A DNA stretch of 16,628 bases from an uncultured Bacteroidales bacterium (GCA_946405045.1 CAMJFV010000014.1:1-16628); one strand, 5' to 3'. Positions 8,277 to 16,335 are shown, numbered from the stretch's first letter. Made by a program: numbers and translations. Notes: generated by a model from the sequence alone, not told the origin.

Positions 8277-8282
8277 TATCCC

Positions 8283-9536
8283 ATGAATGAAATGACAATT
8301 GGTTGCGGATGCGGTGGGCGTGTTCCTGTTCCGCGAACCTATCCATTTATGATGAATGGAAATTATGCATGTGACTGCTGTCATCAAATGTATCAGCCAA
8401 ATCCAGACAACTCAAAGATCCCATCTGCTGGCATGATCAATGGCAGCTTGTTCACGATCGTGGACAATGATCCGCTGCTGATTCAGCGTGATCTGTTTGA
8501 GTACGGTACAAAGATCAGTGTTTCTGAAAATGTTCGCACTCAGGTCACACGTCGTAGCGATATGTCATGTGTCAATCTGATCGGAACATTCGATCTCACA
8601 GAAGGAAATATCATCACCAACGATTCGTTGTATGTTTTCCTCTGTAACAAGATCGGTTCTCAGTTTGAGACCAATGATCATGTTCTTTCCATTCTGAAAA
8701 GCGGCTTCCAAGTAAAGGTTCTCTTTACAGTATTGGATGAACAGGGTGGCGTCGTATACACCAATTCGGTCATGTCCAGTAAAACCGTCGGAAAGTTCCA
8801 TTACACTGATATCATGGATTACTTTGTCGAGTCTATATCAAATGTGATGGTGACCAATATTCCTGCAATGGATTATGCGGGTCTGTATGTGCTGCGTCTG
8901 GATCGCATCGAGGTATACGGCAGAAAGATCATCACTAAGAATCATATTACGGAAGGATTGAATCCGTTCTATGCATTCACACAGAATGACACCAAGATCA
9001 GTCAGCAAGTTGATACAATCAATGCAACTCAGGAAGATGAAGTTGTACTGATTGCTACATCGAACCTGAACTGGTCTACGACCTTCCAGGCAAACATTAC
9101 CACACGCCTCAAGATCTCCTTCAACGTATACACATCCAACATGATCATTGCTGGTAATGTATATGATGTATGGTCTGCTCTGTATGAGCCGATGGAGGAT
9201 ATCATCGAGACAATGCGTAATGCAATCAATTCGATGTCCGAAACGATTACTGCATTGACCGAACGTATCAATGAACAGGATGCAACCATTGCAGCACTGG
9301 CACGTCGTGTCGAGAACATCTACTACACATCCGAGGAGTATGTGAAGAGTCACTACTTCCACAAGGGTGTTATCACATGGCTCGAACCTGGTACTGTATA
9401 TCAGACCACTGAAGCATATACCACAACGGACGATGAGTCTGTCACTGTTGAGCAGGCGTTCAATGCTGATATTGCACTCGGCAAACTGATTCCGCTTACA
9501 TTCATTACACCGGTCGATGAGGAAGTTGGTGATTGA
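8283..9536 (+). CDS. Virion protein with N-terminal Cys cluster and coiled coil, 417 aa
   Basis: The start ATG follows AAGGAGGG, and the gene ends in TGA followed by TAA. Residues 7-33 hold a Cys cluster, GCGCGG at 7-12 and CDCC at 30-33, resembling a small zinc ribbon. A mostly beta central part (about 50-290) follows. Residues about 300-345 form a strong heptad coiled coil (DIIETMRNAINSMSETITAL and on to ARRVENI), implying an oligomer, most likely a trimer. The last 60 residues are beta-rich with Thr and Glu (YQTTEAYTTTDDESVTVEQ). Codon choice is noticeably GC-richer than in the giant gene (CTG, CGT, AAG, ATC common), as in highly expressed genes. The shape suggests a trimeric tail, neck or whisker-type fibre. 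No enzyme motif is present. The structural role is likely; the precise part is unknown. Confidence 0.72.
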   Translation: MNEMTIGCGCGGRVPVPRTYPFMMNGNYACDCCHQMYQPNPDNSKIPSAGMINGSLFTIVDNDPLLIQRDLFEYGTKISVSENVRTQVTRRSDMSCVNLIGTFDLTEGNIITNDSLYVFLCNKIGSQFETNDHVLSILKSGFQVKVLFTVLDEQGGVVYTNSVMSSKTVGKFHYTDIMDYFVESISNVMVTNIPAMDYAGLYVLRLDRIEVYGRKIITKNHITEGLNPFYAFTQNDTKISQQVDTINATQEDEVVLIATSNLNWSTTFQANITTRLKISFNVYTSNMIIAGNVYDVWSALYEPMEDIIETMRNAINSMSETITALTERINEQDATIAALARRVENIYYTSEEYVKSHYFHKGVITWLEPGTVYQTTEAYTTTDDESVTVEQAFNADIALGKLIPLTFITPVDEEVGD

Positions 9537-9538
9537 TA

Positions 9539-9964
9539 ATGGCTGATACATTGGTGATTGATGTCGTTGACATATCCGTTCCGGTAATGAGAGCTATCAA
9601 TATTGCGATCATCAACCAACCAAACCCAGTTCGTGGATTTGAAGCAACCTATGACCAACTGGCATATCTTATCAATTTCTCACAATATCTCATCACAGAT
9701 TCTGAAACGGGAGCAGTCGTAAATGGTGAAAACATTTACGACTACTTCCCTGACAAGGATCCTAGTGGTGGGGGTGGGGGTTCTCTGATTGAGAAGTCCA
9801 TCACAGAGAATGGTTTGTACAAAGCCAAAGATGATAACGCCAAAGGATACTCATCAGTTGATGTCAACGTTTCCAGTGGTGGGATCTATGCTGGATCTGC
9901 GCCGACCAGTTGTCGAGGATCCAACATAGTTGGTCCTTATGGATACAAAGTTATCGATGAATAA
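9539..9964 (+). CDS. Small tail adhesin-like protein with Gly linker, 141 aa
   Basis: The ATG at 9539 lies two bases after the stop of the preceding gene; a weak GAGGAAG sits inside that gene about 13 bases upstream. An in-frame TTG at 9533 is less likely. The N-terminal 70 residues (MADTLVIDVVDISVPVMRAI and on) look like an attachment domain. A linker SGGGGGS follows at 76-82, then SITENGLYKAKDDNAKGYSS at about 87-106, leading into VDVNV. That last pattern (ENGxYxAxDDxAxGYSSVxVNV) is a short domain common in tail and adhesin proteins of phages from gut Bacillota. The C-terminus is short and ends YGYKVIDE. It is probably a minor fibre or baseplate-attached adhesin. The Gly linker is coded by a G-rich run that may be prone to slippage. 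Confidence 0.7.
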   Translation: MADTLVIDVVDISVPVMRAINIAIINQPNPVRGFEATYDQLAYLINFSQYLITDSETGAVVNGENIYDYFPDKDPSGGGGGSLIEKSITENGLYKAKDDNAKGYSSVDVNVSSGGIYAGSAPTSCRGSNIVGPYGYKVIDE

Positions 9965-9978
9965 AGGAGTGATATATT

Positions 9979-10671
9979 ATGCCAGTCATTAGACGTGATA
10001 TCAGCACATTGGGACAGACTGCTAATTTCATACGTGATTGTCTCGTTCCAAGTTTGCTGAAAAGCGTGGAGTATGATGATACTGATAAAATGTTAACGGC
10101 AACTGATAACCATGACCACGTTGTTTTGAAAATAAAAGAACGTACCGGTCAAACTGCCGGCTATTTCAGAGCATACCGTTCAGAAACCAATTATTTTGGA
10201 TTTCAGATAAATCAATTTCCAAACACATCATCTACCACGCTGCAAGCCATCGGTTGTGAAAACGGATGTATGTTTAAAGGATACATCACTGACGGATCTG
10301 GCTATGGAAAGGTTTTCGCACTTCTGATTGCGGAAACGAACAACAATGAAATCGCCACTATATTCCCACAACCGGATACAGCGTCAGAGGCCACCATGTT
10401 GTATACAGCCCTAAATCATATTGCATTTGGTGATGATACGACATTTACATCTACATTATCATTTACACCAGAAACTGGTCGACAAACCATTCTGAATGTA
10501 TTCGGTACAAATCCAAAACTGACAGAAAGCAGTATTACGCCGAAAGCATTCTATATCTCCTGTGATACCGGATACTTGAAGGTGATGAAAACTTTCACGT
10601 TGAACGGTGAGGAATTCATCACAAACGGCTACTGGGCTATCAGTACAAAGGTTGATGAACCTGCTGAATAA
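9979..10671 (+). CDS. Unrecognised probable tail-associated protein, 230 aa
   Basis: AAAGGAG (9963-9969) overlaps the preceding stop and lies nine bases before the ATG. The gene ends in TAA. The N-terminus (about 1-35) is helical (TLGQTANFIRDCLVPSLLKS). The remainder is beta-rich, with many Thr, Asn and aromatic residues (YFRAYRSETNYFGFQINQF) and several Cys (residues 23, about 91, 95 and 194). There is no signal peptide, membrane segment or catalytic motif. It lies between an adhesin-like gene and a cell-wall hydrolase with short gaps, so a receptor-binding or baseplate role is plausible. The family was not recognised. Confidence 0.7.
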   Translation: MPVIRRDISTLGQTANFIRDCLVPSLLKSVEYDDTDKMLTATDNHDHVVLKIKERTGQTAGYFRAYRSETNYFGFQINQFPNTSSTTLQAIGCENGCMFKGYITDGSGYGKVFALLIAETNNNEIATIFPQPDTASEATMLYTALNHIAFGDDTTFTSTLSFTPETGRQTILNVFGTNPKLTESSITPKAFYISCDTGYLKVMKTFTLNGEEFITNGYWAISTKVDEPAE

Positions 10672-10680
10672 TCTATAGAG

Positions 10681-10685
10681 AAAGG
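10681..10685 (+). promoter_or_regulatory. Ribosome binding site deciding the hydrolase start
   Basis: AAAGG ends immediately before the ATG at 10686 and nine bases before the ATG at 10695, so the later start is preferred. Confidence 0.6.
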
Positions 10686-10694
10686 ATGGTTACC

Positions 10695-11597
10695 ATGGCA
10701 TTTAAACCGAGACTCACGAGACCTGAAAAGGGCAACAAGTACTATATCCGCAAAGACAGTGGTGGATACAGTACTGCGATCTTGGGTAGTCCAACAGATC
10801 CAGATTGCAATGTACTTCACAATTGTGTTGGATATGCTTGCGGACGTTTCCATGAAATAGCCGGTGATACAAAATTCTCACTGATTGATCCAATCAACGC
10901 GGAGAATATGTATGCAAACGGCATTCAGCATGGATTGAAAACTTCACAGAATCCACAGCTTGGTGCCATCATTGTATGGCAAGCAGGCCCGACACTCAGC
11001 TACAAAGATGGCGCAGGACATGTCGCTATTGTCGAACAGATTAATGCTGATGGATCCATTGTGACATCCGAGTCTGGATACGATTGTCCAAATGCATTCT
11101 GGACGACAGACAGAAAGAAGGGTAGTGACGGAAACTGGGGAGCAGGTTCAGGTTACATGTTCCTCGGATTTGTCTTACAACCGAATGGTCCAGAACCCGA
11201 ACCTTTCAAACCATATACGAAACGGCTTCCGTTCGGCACCAAAATCTTCCGCATTGATGATAACAAAGTTGAACAGGTCAGCATGATTTCTGTCGAGAGT
11301 ATCTACACGATCGTACAAGAAATGATGATCGGTTCACTGAAATACGGTAAGCTGAAGTCCGGTGTTGGTTGGGTACTCTTGACTGAGGATGTCAAAGAGC
11401 TGAAACGTGGTGACAACGGCGATGATGTGAAGTGGCTCCAACAGCAACTGATCGCAAAGGGATATCTCACGAAGGGTGAAGATGACGGTGACTTCGGGAA
11501 GAAGACCATGTCTGCAGTCCTCGGATTCCAGTGGGATCAGAAACTGAAACTGACAGCAACATGTAATCTCGAGACTCGTGAAGCGTTGATGAAATGA
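10695..11597 (+). CDS. Cell-wall hydrolase: CHAP, SH3-like and PG-binding domains
   Basis: ATG at 10695 is preferred to ATG at 10686, because AAAGG (10681-10685) touches the earlier one and is well spaced from the later; 300 residues. Residues about 20-160 form a CHAP-type amidase/endopeptidase domain: HNCVGYACG with the likely catalytic Cys44, GAGHVAIVEQ with catalytic His109, then SESGYDCPNAFW. A proline linker GPEPEPFKP follows (165-173). Residues about 190-232 resemble a bacterial SH3 wall-binding domain (YGKLKSGVGWVLL). Residues about 235-298 match a PG_binding_1 repeat (LKRGDNGDDVKWLQQQLIAKGY, split by the usual Gly-Asp turns). There is no signal peptide, so release needs a holin (none visible here) or the enzyme is carried in the virion. 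It is expected to cut peptidoglycan of a Gram-positive host. Tandem stops TGA TAA TAG end the gene. Confidence 0.9.
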   Translation: MAFKPRLTRPEKGNKYYIRKDSGGYSTAILGSPTDPDCNVLHNCVGYACGRFHEIAGDTKFSLIDPINAENMYANGIQHGLKTSQNPQLGAIIVWQAGPTLSYKDGAGHVAIVEQINADGSIVTSESGYDCPNAFWTTDRKKGSDGNWGAGSGYMFLGFVLQPNGPEPEPFKPYTKRLPFGTKIFRIDDNKVEQVSMISVESIYTIVQEMMIGSLKYGKLKSGVGWVLLTEDVKELKRGDNGDDVKWLQQQLIAKGYLTKGEDDGDFGKKTMSAVLGFQWDQKLKLTATCNLETREALMK

Positions 11598-11605
11598 TAA
11601 TAGTA

Positions 11606-11633
11606 GTGGGTGGGGCATATGCCCCACCCATTT
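11606..11633 (+). terminator. GC-rich terminator hairpin, family member 2
   Basis: GGGTGGGGC (11608-11616) pairs with GCCCCACCC (11621-11629) around ATAT, extended by T-A at 11607/11630. A short TTT follows. Its core is identical to the hairpin at 4638. It ends the hydrolase transcript and separates it from the fibre genes. The T tract is weak, so some read-through is likely. The remaining 42 bases before the fibre start show a leader shared with the gene at 16336. Confidence 0.8.
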
Positions 11634-11660
11634 ACTGAAAACGCTTCATTAAATCCTATG

Positions 11661-11668
11661 AAAGGAGA
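11661..11668 (+). promoter_or_regulatory. Ribosome binding site deciding the large fibre start
   Basis: AAAGGAGA lies seven bases before the ATG at 11676. It rules out the in-frame upstream starts at 11610 and 11619, which lie within the terminator hairpin. Confidence 0.8.
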
Positions 11669-11675
11669 GATTGAC

Positions 11676-14579
11676 ATGGATGATTCGAATATTCATATTG
11701 TAAAACGAACAGACCAATGGAAAGAACGTGCTGTGCAAAGTTACGTTGTTCCACGTGGTGTTCTGTGTGTCGAATTAACTCCGGATGGAAATACTCGAAT
11801 CAAAATTGGTGAAGGCAATAAGTATTATTCACAACTTCCTTACATCGGTGCAAACATCGATATTTCGAAATACTTTACAAAAGAAGAAGTAAAGAAACTT
11901 GTCGAAGATACTTCGGAAGCAACCGTAGTTGCTTATATGGACAAACAACCGTATGTTCGTGTATTGGGTCCGATTCTTCCATCCGCATCAGCATTACCAA
12001 AGACTGGTAACAAAGATGGTGATATCCGCTTTGTTAAAATGGCGAAGGTGACTCCGGATGGAAAAGCATATATTGAATATGTTTGGTTCAATAATCGTTG
12101 GGATCCGTTATCATCTGCAATTGATATTGACGTATCGAAATTTGCGACAAAGGAAGAACTTGCTGCTGTTCAGAAAACTGCGAATGAGTTGGCAAAACGT
12201 GTCACGCTGCTGGAACAAGCAAAGCATATCCATCTGAATAAATCAATTATTGATTCGATCACAGCTCCATTTACAACGGAACTTGCTGCAAAATTAGCTG
12301 GTATTGAACCAAATGCAAACAAATATGTGTTACCCATTGCAACAAGACATTCGCTTGGTGGCATCATTATCGGTGAAGGTCTATTAATTGATTCTAACGG
12401 GAGAGTGTCAGTCGATACGAGTGGTATCATCGTACCACCGTATGATGATACAGAAGTGAAACGCCGCATCACAAATCTAGAGAATGTTGCACATACGCAT
12501 GACAATAAATCTATATTGGATGCAACTACCGCGTCTTACACAACCACTGAAAAATCCAAACTTGCCGGTTTAGAGAATTATGATGATACTGAGATTAGAC
12601 AAGATATTTCTGATTTACAGTCTCAAGCACACACCCATGCCAATAAATCAATTCTCGATCAGACAACCGCACCATACACCACCGAGGAACAGACGAAGCT
12701 TGCTGGATTGGAAAATTACACATTACCAGTGGCATCGTCTGATACATTGGGTGGTGTCAAAGTTGGTGAAGGTTTGACCATTGATGCCGATGGCGTGTTA
12801 TCTGCCTCAGGTGGTGGTAGCAGTGGTGGTGGAAATTATGATGCAGGTGATGCAATCGAATTTCGTGACAGCGCAGTGGACGTACCGATTACGAACATCA
12901 GGTTCTTTGCTACAGGTAAACGAGCCGGTGATAATTATTTCCAGATGTCGGAACTCGAATTCTATGACACATCGGATAATTTAATCACATTTTCAGATGT
13001 TGCAGCATATATTGGAGAAACTTCATCGACGCCAAATTACCCTGTGGCATCAGAAAATGTCGCAAAGTTATTTGATGGCAATACTACGACAAAAATGTGC
13101 TGCTATTGGTCAGACGCAGGAATTCGTGTTGATATGACATTGACATCCGCAATTATGAGTGATTTGTTAAAGTCATATCGGTATTGTACAGGTAATGACT
13201 TTCCTTCAAGAGATCCTGTGTCGTGGACTGTGCTTGCGTCATCTGACAACGGCGCAACATGGTTCACAATTGATACAAGATCAAACGCTACAGTTCCATC
13301 TACCAGAAATGCGTATACGAATAGTTTCAGTGTATCAGTCATCAAACGAACAATAAATGTCAAATACGGTGACGGATTGTCACTCGATCAGAATGGTGCA
13401 TTAACAGTAATCGGCGGTGGATCAGGAGATTATCGTGCTGGAGATGGTATTGAAATTGTCGAACAAACTGAACCGTCTGTTGTTGAAATCGACATATCTG
13501 ATGGTTGGGTAAATAGAGTTGTCACAGCGAGTGGTTCACGTAACGCCATGGATGATAGTAAAACGTATATGCGTTTTAGATATCCATGTACTCCCGGACA
13601 GAAATTCAAATTACGGTTCACACCATCAAACGCTAACGATGTGGTATATTTTAACGTATTCGGTTTTTCTTCGGATCAAGAAAGTTCCGGCGGACAAAGA
13701 ATGTATCCACCAAATGGTGATTTTTCAACAGATCAAACTGCTGAGATCACTGTATTAGATGGATATCCTTCCGTAGACTTTACAATTAGATTGAACAATC
13801 CAGGATGGGGTCAAGGTTCTAATATTACAGCTGCATCATTTTCTGAAATGGTAATGATCGTACAAGAAGACGTTCCTGTTGGTGAAAAGTATATCAATGT
13901 GACACCTGCGACAACAACTGATATCGGAGGTGTCAAAGTTGGTGACGGATTATCTATAACATCTGATGGTACATTGAGTGCAAATGCCGGTGTTGAATAT
14001 GTTGCTGGTGATGGTATATCAATCGATCAAGGTTCAACGGAATCAAGCGATATTACTGAATTACAATGGGAACAGGGATCAATTAATCCAGTTAATGGTG
14101 AGCCAGATGATTTCACAACGACGGTTATCCGTTCTCCGATGATTGAAGTTGGTCTCACAAATATGCTGAATGTATCCGCACAAGATACATCTGACAATGA
14201 TATGCGATGGGAAGCCGCATTCTATGATTCAAATTCAGAATTTATTTCGATGATAACAACATGGCAGACGTTGTCAGATGAAGTGATCCGTCCTGATAAT
14301 ACAAAATATGTTGTAATATTATTGAGAAAAGAAACTGAAACAGAAATTGATGAAAACGCTTTAAAAGCATGCGAGATCTCATGGCCAATCGAGATCGGAA
14401 AATATGTTGTGACAAATACCGGTGTAACACATGTTGGATTAACTGATAATGGATCAGTGATTTATGTTGAAAATGGTTCAACAAATACACTGTTAACATT
14501 TGGACAAGATCTGGATGTGACAAACGGTGTTGTAAGTATTCCGGATTATCACCGGCTTGTTTTGAATGTTGAGGAATAA
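11676..14579 (+). CDS. Multidomain tail fibre / receptor-binding protein, 967 aa
   Basis: Domains in order. Residues 1-58: a fibre N-terminus of the type VPRGVLCVELTPDGNTRIKI followed by GEGxxYxxLPYIG, probably the virion anchor. About 62-180: two KxxTKEE helical segments, the second a coiled coil. About 184-348: three HxHxNKSILD repeats (His pairs 184/186, 273/275, 319/321), each followed by a TTE..KLAGLENY-type segment; such HxH pairs bind a metal on the trimer axis in known long fibres. Beta repeats of LGGVKVGEGLxIDxDGxLS type at about 215-246, 347-377, 560-578 (partial) and 739-769. A GGGSSGGG linker at 379-386. About 403-552: an F5/8-type-C (discoidin)-like domain (MSELEFYD, AKLFDGNTTTKMCCYW, SWTVLASSDNGATWFTI), expected to bind carbohydrate. 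About 605-735 and 792-905: two further beta-sandwich-like modules, the second with the WEQGSINPVNGEP pattern. No protease or intramolecular chaperone motif is visible. Confidence 0.88.
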   Translation: MDDSNIHIVKRTDQWKERAVQSYVVPRGVLCVELTPDGNTRIKIGEGNKYYSQLPYIGANIDISKYFTKEEVKKLVEDTSEATVVAYMDKQPYVRVLGPILPSASALPKTGNKDGDIRFVKMAKVTPDGKAYIEYVWFNNRWDPLSSAIDIDVSKFATKEELAAVQKTANELAKRVTLLEQAKHIHLNKSIIDSITAPFTTELAAKLAGIEPNANKYVLPIATRHSLGGIIIGEGLLIDSNGRVSVDTSGIIVPPYDDTEVKRRITNLENVAHTHDNKSILDATTASYTTTEKSKLAGLENYDDTEIRQDISDLQSQAHTHANKSILDQTTAPYTTEEQTKLAGLENYTLPVASSDTLGGVKVGEGLTIDADGVLSASGGGSSGGGNYDAGDAIEFRDSAVDVPITNIRFFATGKRAGDNYFQMSELEFYDTSDNLITFSDVAAYIGETSSTPNYPVASENVAKLFDGNTTTKMCCYWSDAGIRVDMTLTSAIMSDLLKSYRYCTGNDFPSRDPVSWTVLASSDNGATWFTIDTRSNATVPSTRNAYTNSFSVSVIKRTINVKYGDGLSLDQNGALTVIGGGSGDYRAGDGIEIVEQTEPSVVEIDISDGWVNRVVTASGSRNAMDDSKTYMRFRYPCTPGQKFKLRFTPSNANDVVYFNVFGFSSDQESSGGQRMYPPNGDFSTDQTAEITVLDGYPSVDFTIRLNNPGWGQGSNITAASFSEMVMIVQEDVPVGEKYINVTPATTTDIGGVKVGDGLSITSDGTLSANAGVEYVAGDGISIDQGSTESSDITELQWEQGSINPVNGEPDDFTTTVIRSPMIEVGLTNMLNVSAQDTSDNDMRWEAAFYDSNSEFISMITTWQTLSDEVIRPDNTKYVVILLRKETETEIDENALKACEISWPIEIGKYVVTNTGVTHVGLTDNGSVIYVENGSTNTLLTFGQDLDVTNGVVSIPDYHRLVLNVEE
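12489..12719 (+). repeat. In-frame HxHxNKSILD repeats in the large fibre gene
   Basis: Two 31-codon units, 12489-12581 and 12627-12719, code for AHTH(D/A)NKSILD(A/Q)TTA followed by YTT(T/E)E..KLAGLENY. A third, more diverged copy begins at 12225. They are linked by a short helical DDTExxxxIxxLxxxAH segment. They are protein-level shaft repeats, not a mobile element. Confidence 0.8.
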
Positions 14580-14595
14580 TTAAGGAGTTGATATT

Positions 14596-16239
14596 ATGGC
14601 AAATAAAACGTTTAATGACGTAAAGATCAATGTCACATTTACAAAAGCGACATCTGATGTAACAGTGTCTGGTGGCAATGATCATGCTTCTAATATTAGC
14701 GGTAGTCCAACCGCACAAGATTTGGCTCTTGCTTTGGGCAAAATCCAAAACTGGTATGACAACTGGCATTCTGTTGTTTGGACAGGTGATGCCGCAACTG
14801 TAAGTGGAAAGACTGTTGCTGTAAACGTTCCATCAAATGCAAAATTCACAGACCATATTACGACGGCAACCACTTCTGGTTCTGGTAATGCCGTTACCGC
14901 AGTAACAGCGGACGCAAATGGTGCATTGACAGTTACAAAGGGAACAACGTTCTTGACATCCGCAACGCAGTATATCAAAAGTATTGAATCATCCGGAACT
15001 GGTAATGCAGTCACAGCGTTGGGTGTTTCAGGTGGTACATTGACGTACACACTTGGTAGTACATTCTTGACAGAGCACCCGGCAATCACTGTTGATACTG
15101 ATACAACATCGACAGCTTCCCCGGGTGCTGGTGGTACATTCACAACCGTTGATTCTGTTACTCGTGATACGAATGGTCACGTTACAAAAATCAATACAAA
15201 AACAGTCACGTTACCTGCTGCAATCAGTGATACGAAAGTAACACAGACTGTCAAGACTGATAACAAGAACTACCCGCTTCTGTTATCATACTATGAATCA
15301 TCATCATCAACGACAACTGCACAGACGGCAAACCGTTCAAATTCAATCTATGCAAATCCATCAACAGGTACGATTACAGCAACAAACTTTGCTGGTACCA
15401 TTAATGGATATACCATTTCTGGTAATGTTGCAAAAGCAGTTCCGTCGAATGCTGTGTTCACAGATACGACTTATACATTTGCTGAAGGTTCAACGAATGG
15501 TAAGTTTACTGTTACACCATCAGGTGGTACTGCTCAATCAGTGACAGTTCACGGTTTAAACTCCGCAGCATATCAACCGACATCTGCATTCGTTCCGGCA
15601 AAGCCTGATGGAAGCACGGCGTTCCTTGGAGCAGATAATATTGTCAATTCAAAATATCTTCCGTCATATGTTGACGATGTCATTGAAGGTTATTACCATG
15701 ACGGAAAGTTCTATACGACTCGCTCTGGAACTGCGCCGAATTATACATATTCGGGTGAGATTACTGGTGAGACGGGTAAGATCTATTTGGATCTTGGTGT
15801 TGAACCGGCTGAACCATATCGTTGGGGCGGATCTGCATATGCATCAATGAAATCACCAACGATTTCAGCGATCGCAGATATTACACAAAAATCAAATGGT
15901 GTCATCACAAAGACATATACTGATGGAACAGCTGCCGCAGATGTCACAGTCTATACACACCCGACAACTGCTGGAAATAAGCATATTCCGAGTGGTGGTT
16001 CTTCGGGACAAGTGCTTGTATACAGTTCATCCGGAACGGCTGCCTGGGGTGCAGTTCCGTCACATTCTCATTCCAATTACCAAGGTGCAACAGCATCTGC
16101 TGCAGGCGTTGCTGGATTTGTTCCGCCCGCAGCAAAGGCACAAACAACCGCATACTTCTTGAATGGTGCAGGCGCATGGAGTAATGCGCCTGTCATTGAA
16201 GAAGATATCCTCACACTAAACGTTATTGCCGGAAGCTAA
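14596..16239 (+). CDS. Tail fibre protein, 547 aa
   Basis: AAGGAG (14582-14587) lies eight bases before the ATG. Residues 1-54 (MANKTFNDVKINVTF, then ALGKIQNWY) form an N-terminal anchor repeated in the next gene. The rest is a low-complexity beta shaft rich in Thr, Ser, Gly and Ala. Two copies of SGxGNAVTA...GxLTxTxGxTFLT occur at about 95-121 and 133-159. VPSNAxFTD occurs at 78-86 and 282-290, the second continuing into TTYTF. About 350-415 hold YLPSYVDDVIEGYYHDGKFY, an insertion, GETGKIYLDL and EPYRWGGSAY, a module frequent in fibres of gut Bacillota phages. The C-terminal part has an HSHS pair (His490/His492) and AAGVAGFVPPAAKAQTTAYF with NGAGAWS, a common distal fibre motif. It ends in a short EEDILTLNVIAGS strand. 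It is probably a trimeric receptor-binding fibre. Confidence 0.88.
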   Translation: MANKTFNDVKINVTFTKATSDVTVSGGNDHASNISGSPTAQDLALALGKIQNWYDNWHSVVWTGDAATVSGKTVAVNVPSNAKFTDHITTATTSGSGNAVTAVTADANGALTVTKGTTFLTSATQYIKSIESSGTGNAVTALGVSGGTLTYTLGSTFLTEHPAITVDTDTTSTASPGAGGTFTTVDSVTRDTNGHVTKINTKTVTLPAAISDTKVTQTVKTDNKNYPLLLSYYESSSSTTTAQTANRSNSIYANPSTGTITATNFAGTINGYTISGNVAKAVPSNAVFTDTTYTFAEGSTNGKFTVTPSGGTAQSVTVHGLNSAAYQPTSAFVPAKPDGSTAFLGADNIVNSKYLPSYVDDVIEGYYHDGKFYTTRSGTAPNYTYSGEITGETGKIYLDLGVEPAEPYRWGGSAYASMKSPTISAIADITQKSNGVITKTYTDGTAAADVTVYTHPTTAGNKHIPSGGSSGQVLVYSSSGTAAWGAVPSHSHSNYQGATASAAGVAGFVPPAAKAQTTAYFLNGAGAWSNAPVIEEDILTLNVIAGS

Positions 16240-16245
16240 TCAGAT

Positions 16246-16277
16246 GGAGTGGGGCATTAGCCCCACTCCCTTATTAT
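16246..16277 (+). terminator. GC-rich terminator hairpin, family member 3
   Basis: GGAGTGGGGC (16246-16255) pairs with GCCCCACTCC (16260-16269), ten perfect pairs around ATTA, followed by CTTATTAT. The GTGGGGC/GCCCCAC core matches the hairpins at 4638 and 11608. It ends the fibre transcript before the next fibre gene. Confidence 0.8.
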
Positions 16278-16281
16278 AGCT

Positions 16282-16328
16282 TATTGAAAAACGAGAATGT
16301 AATCCACCGCTAAATATATGAAAGGAGA
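16282..16328 (+). promoter_or_regulatory. Leader shared with the 967-aa fibre gene
   Basis: TTGAAAAACG...TAATCC...TATGAAAGGAGA here resembles CTGAAAACG...TAAATCC...TATGAAAGGAGA at 11635-11668. Both stand between a family hairpin and a fibre start. The element may hold a phage promoter or only a conserved translation leader; a standard -35/-10 pair with 17-base spacing is not clear. AAAGGAGA at the end is the ribosome binding site, seven bases before the ATG. Confidence 0.4.
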
Positions 16329-16335
16329 AATTCTC

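Noticed and set aside
8838..9551. Minus-strand open frame of 237 codons
   Set aside because: It lies wholly opposite a well-supported plus-strand gene with a good ribosome binding site and coiled coil; the Cys-rich, pattern-free translation is a shadow of codon bias.
12225..12719. Regularly spaced repeats considered as a CRISPR array
   Set aside because: The units are in-frame codons of a fibre shaft with protein-level conservation, not palindromic repeats with unique spacers.
11676..14579. Diversity-generating retroelement target
   Set aside because: The N-terminus recalls tropism-determinant fibres, but no reverse transcriptase, template repeat or C-type-lectin-like variable end is visible in this window.
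14242..15143. Minus-strand frames of 175 and 153 codons opposite the fibre genes
   Set aside because: They oppose clear fibre domains, lack ribosome binding sites and arise from the low-complexity Thr/Ala/Val coding on the other strand.
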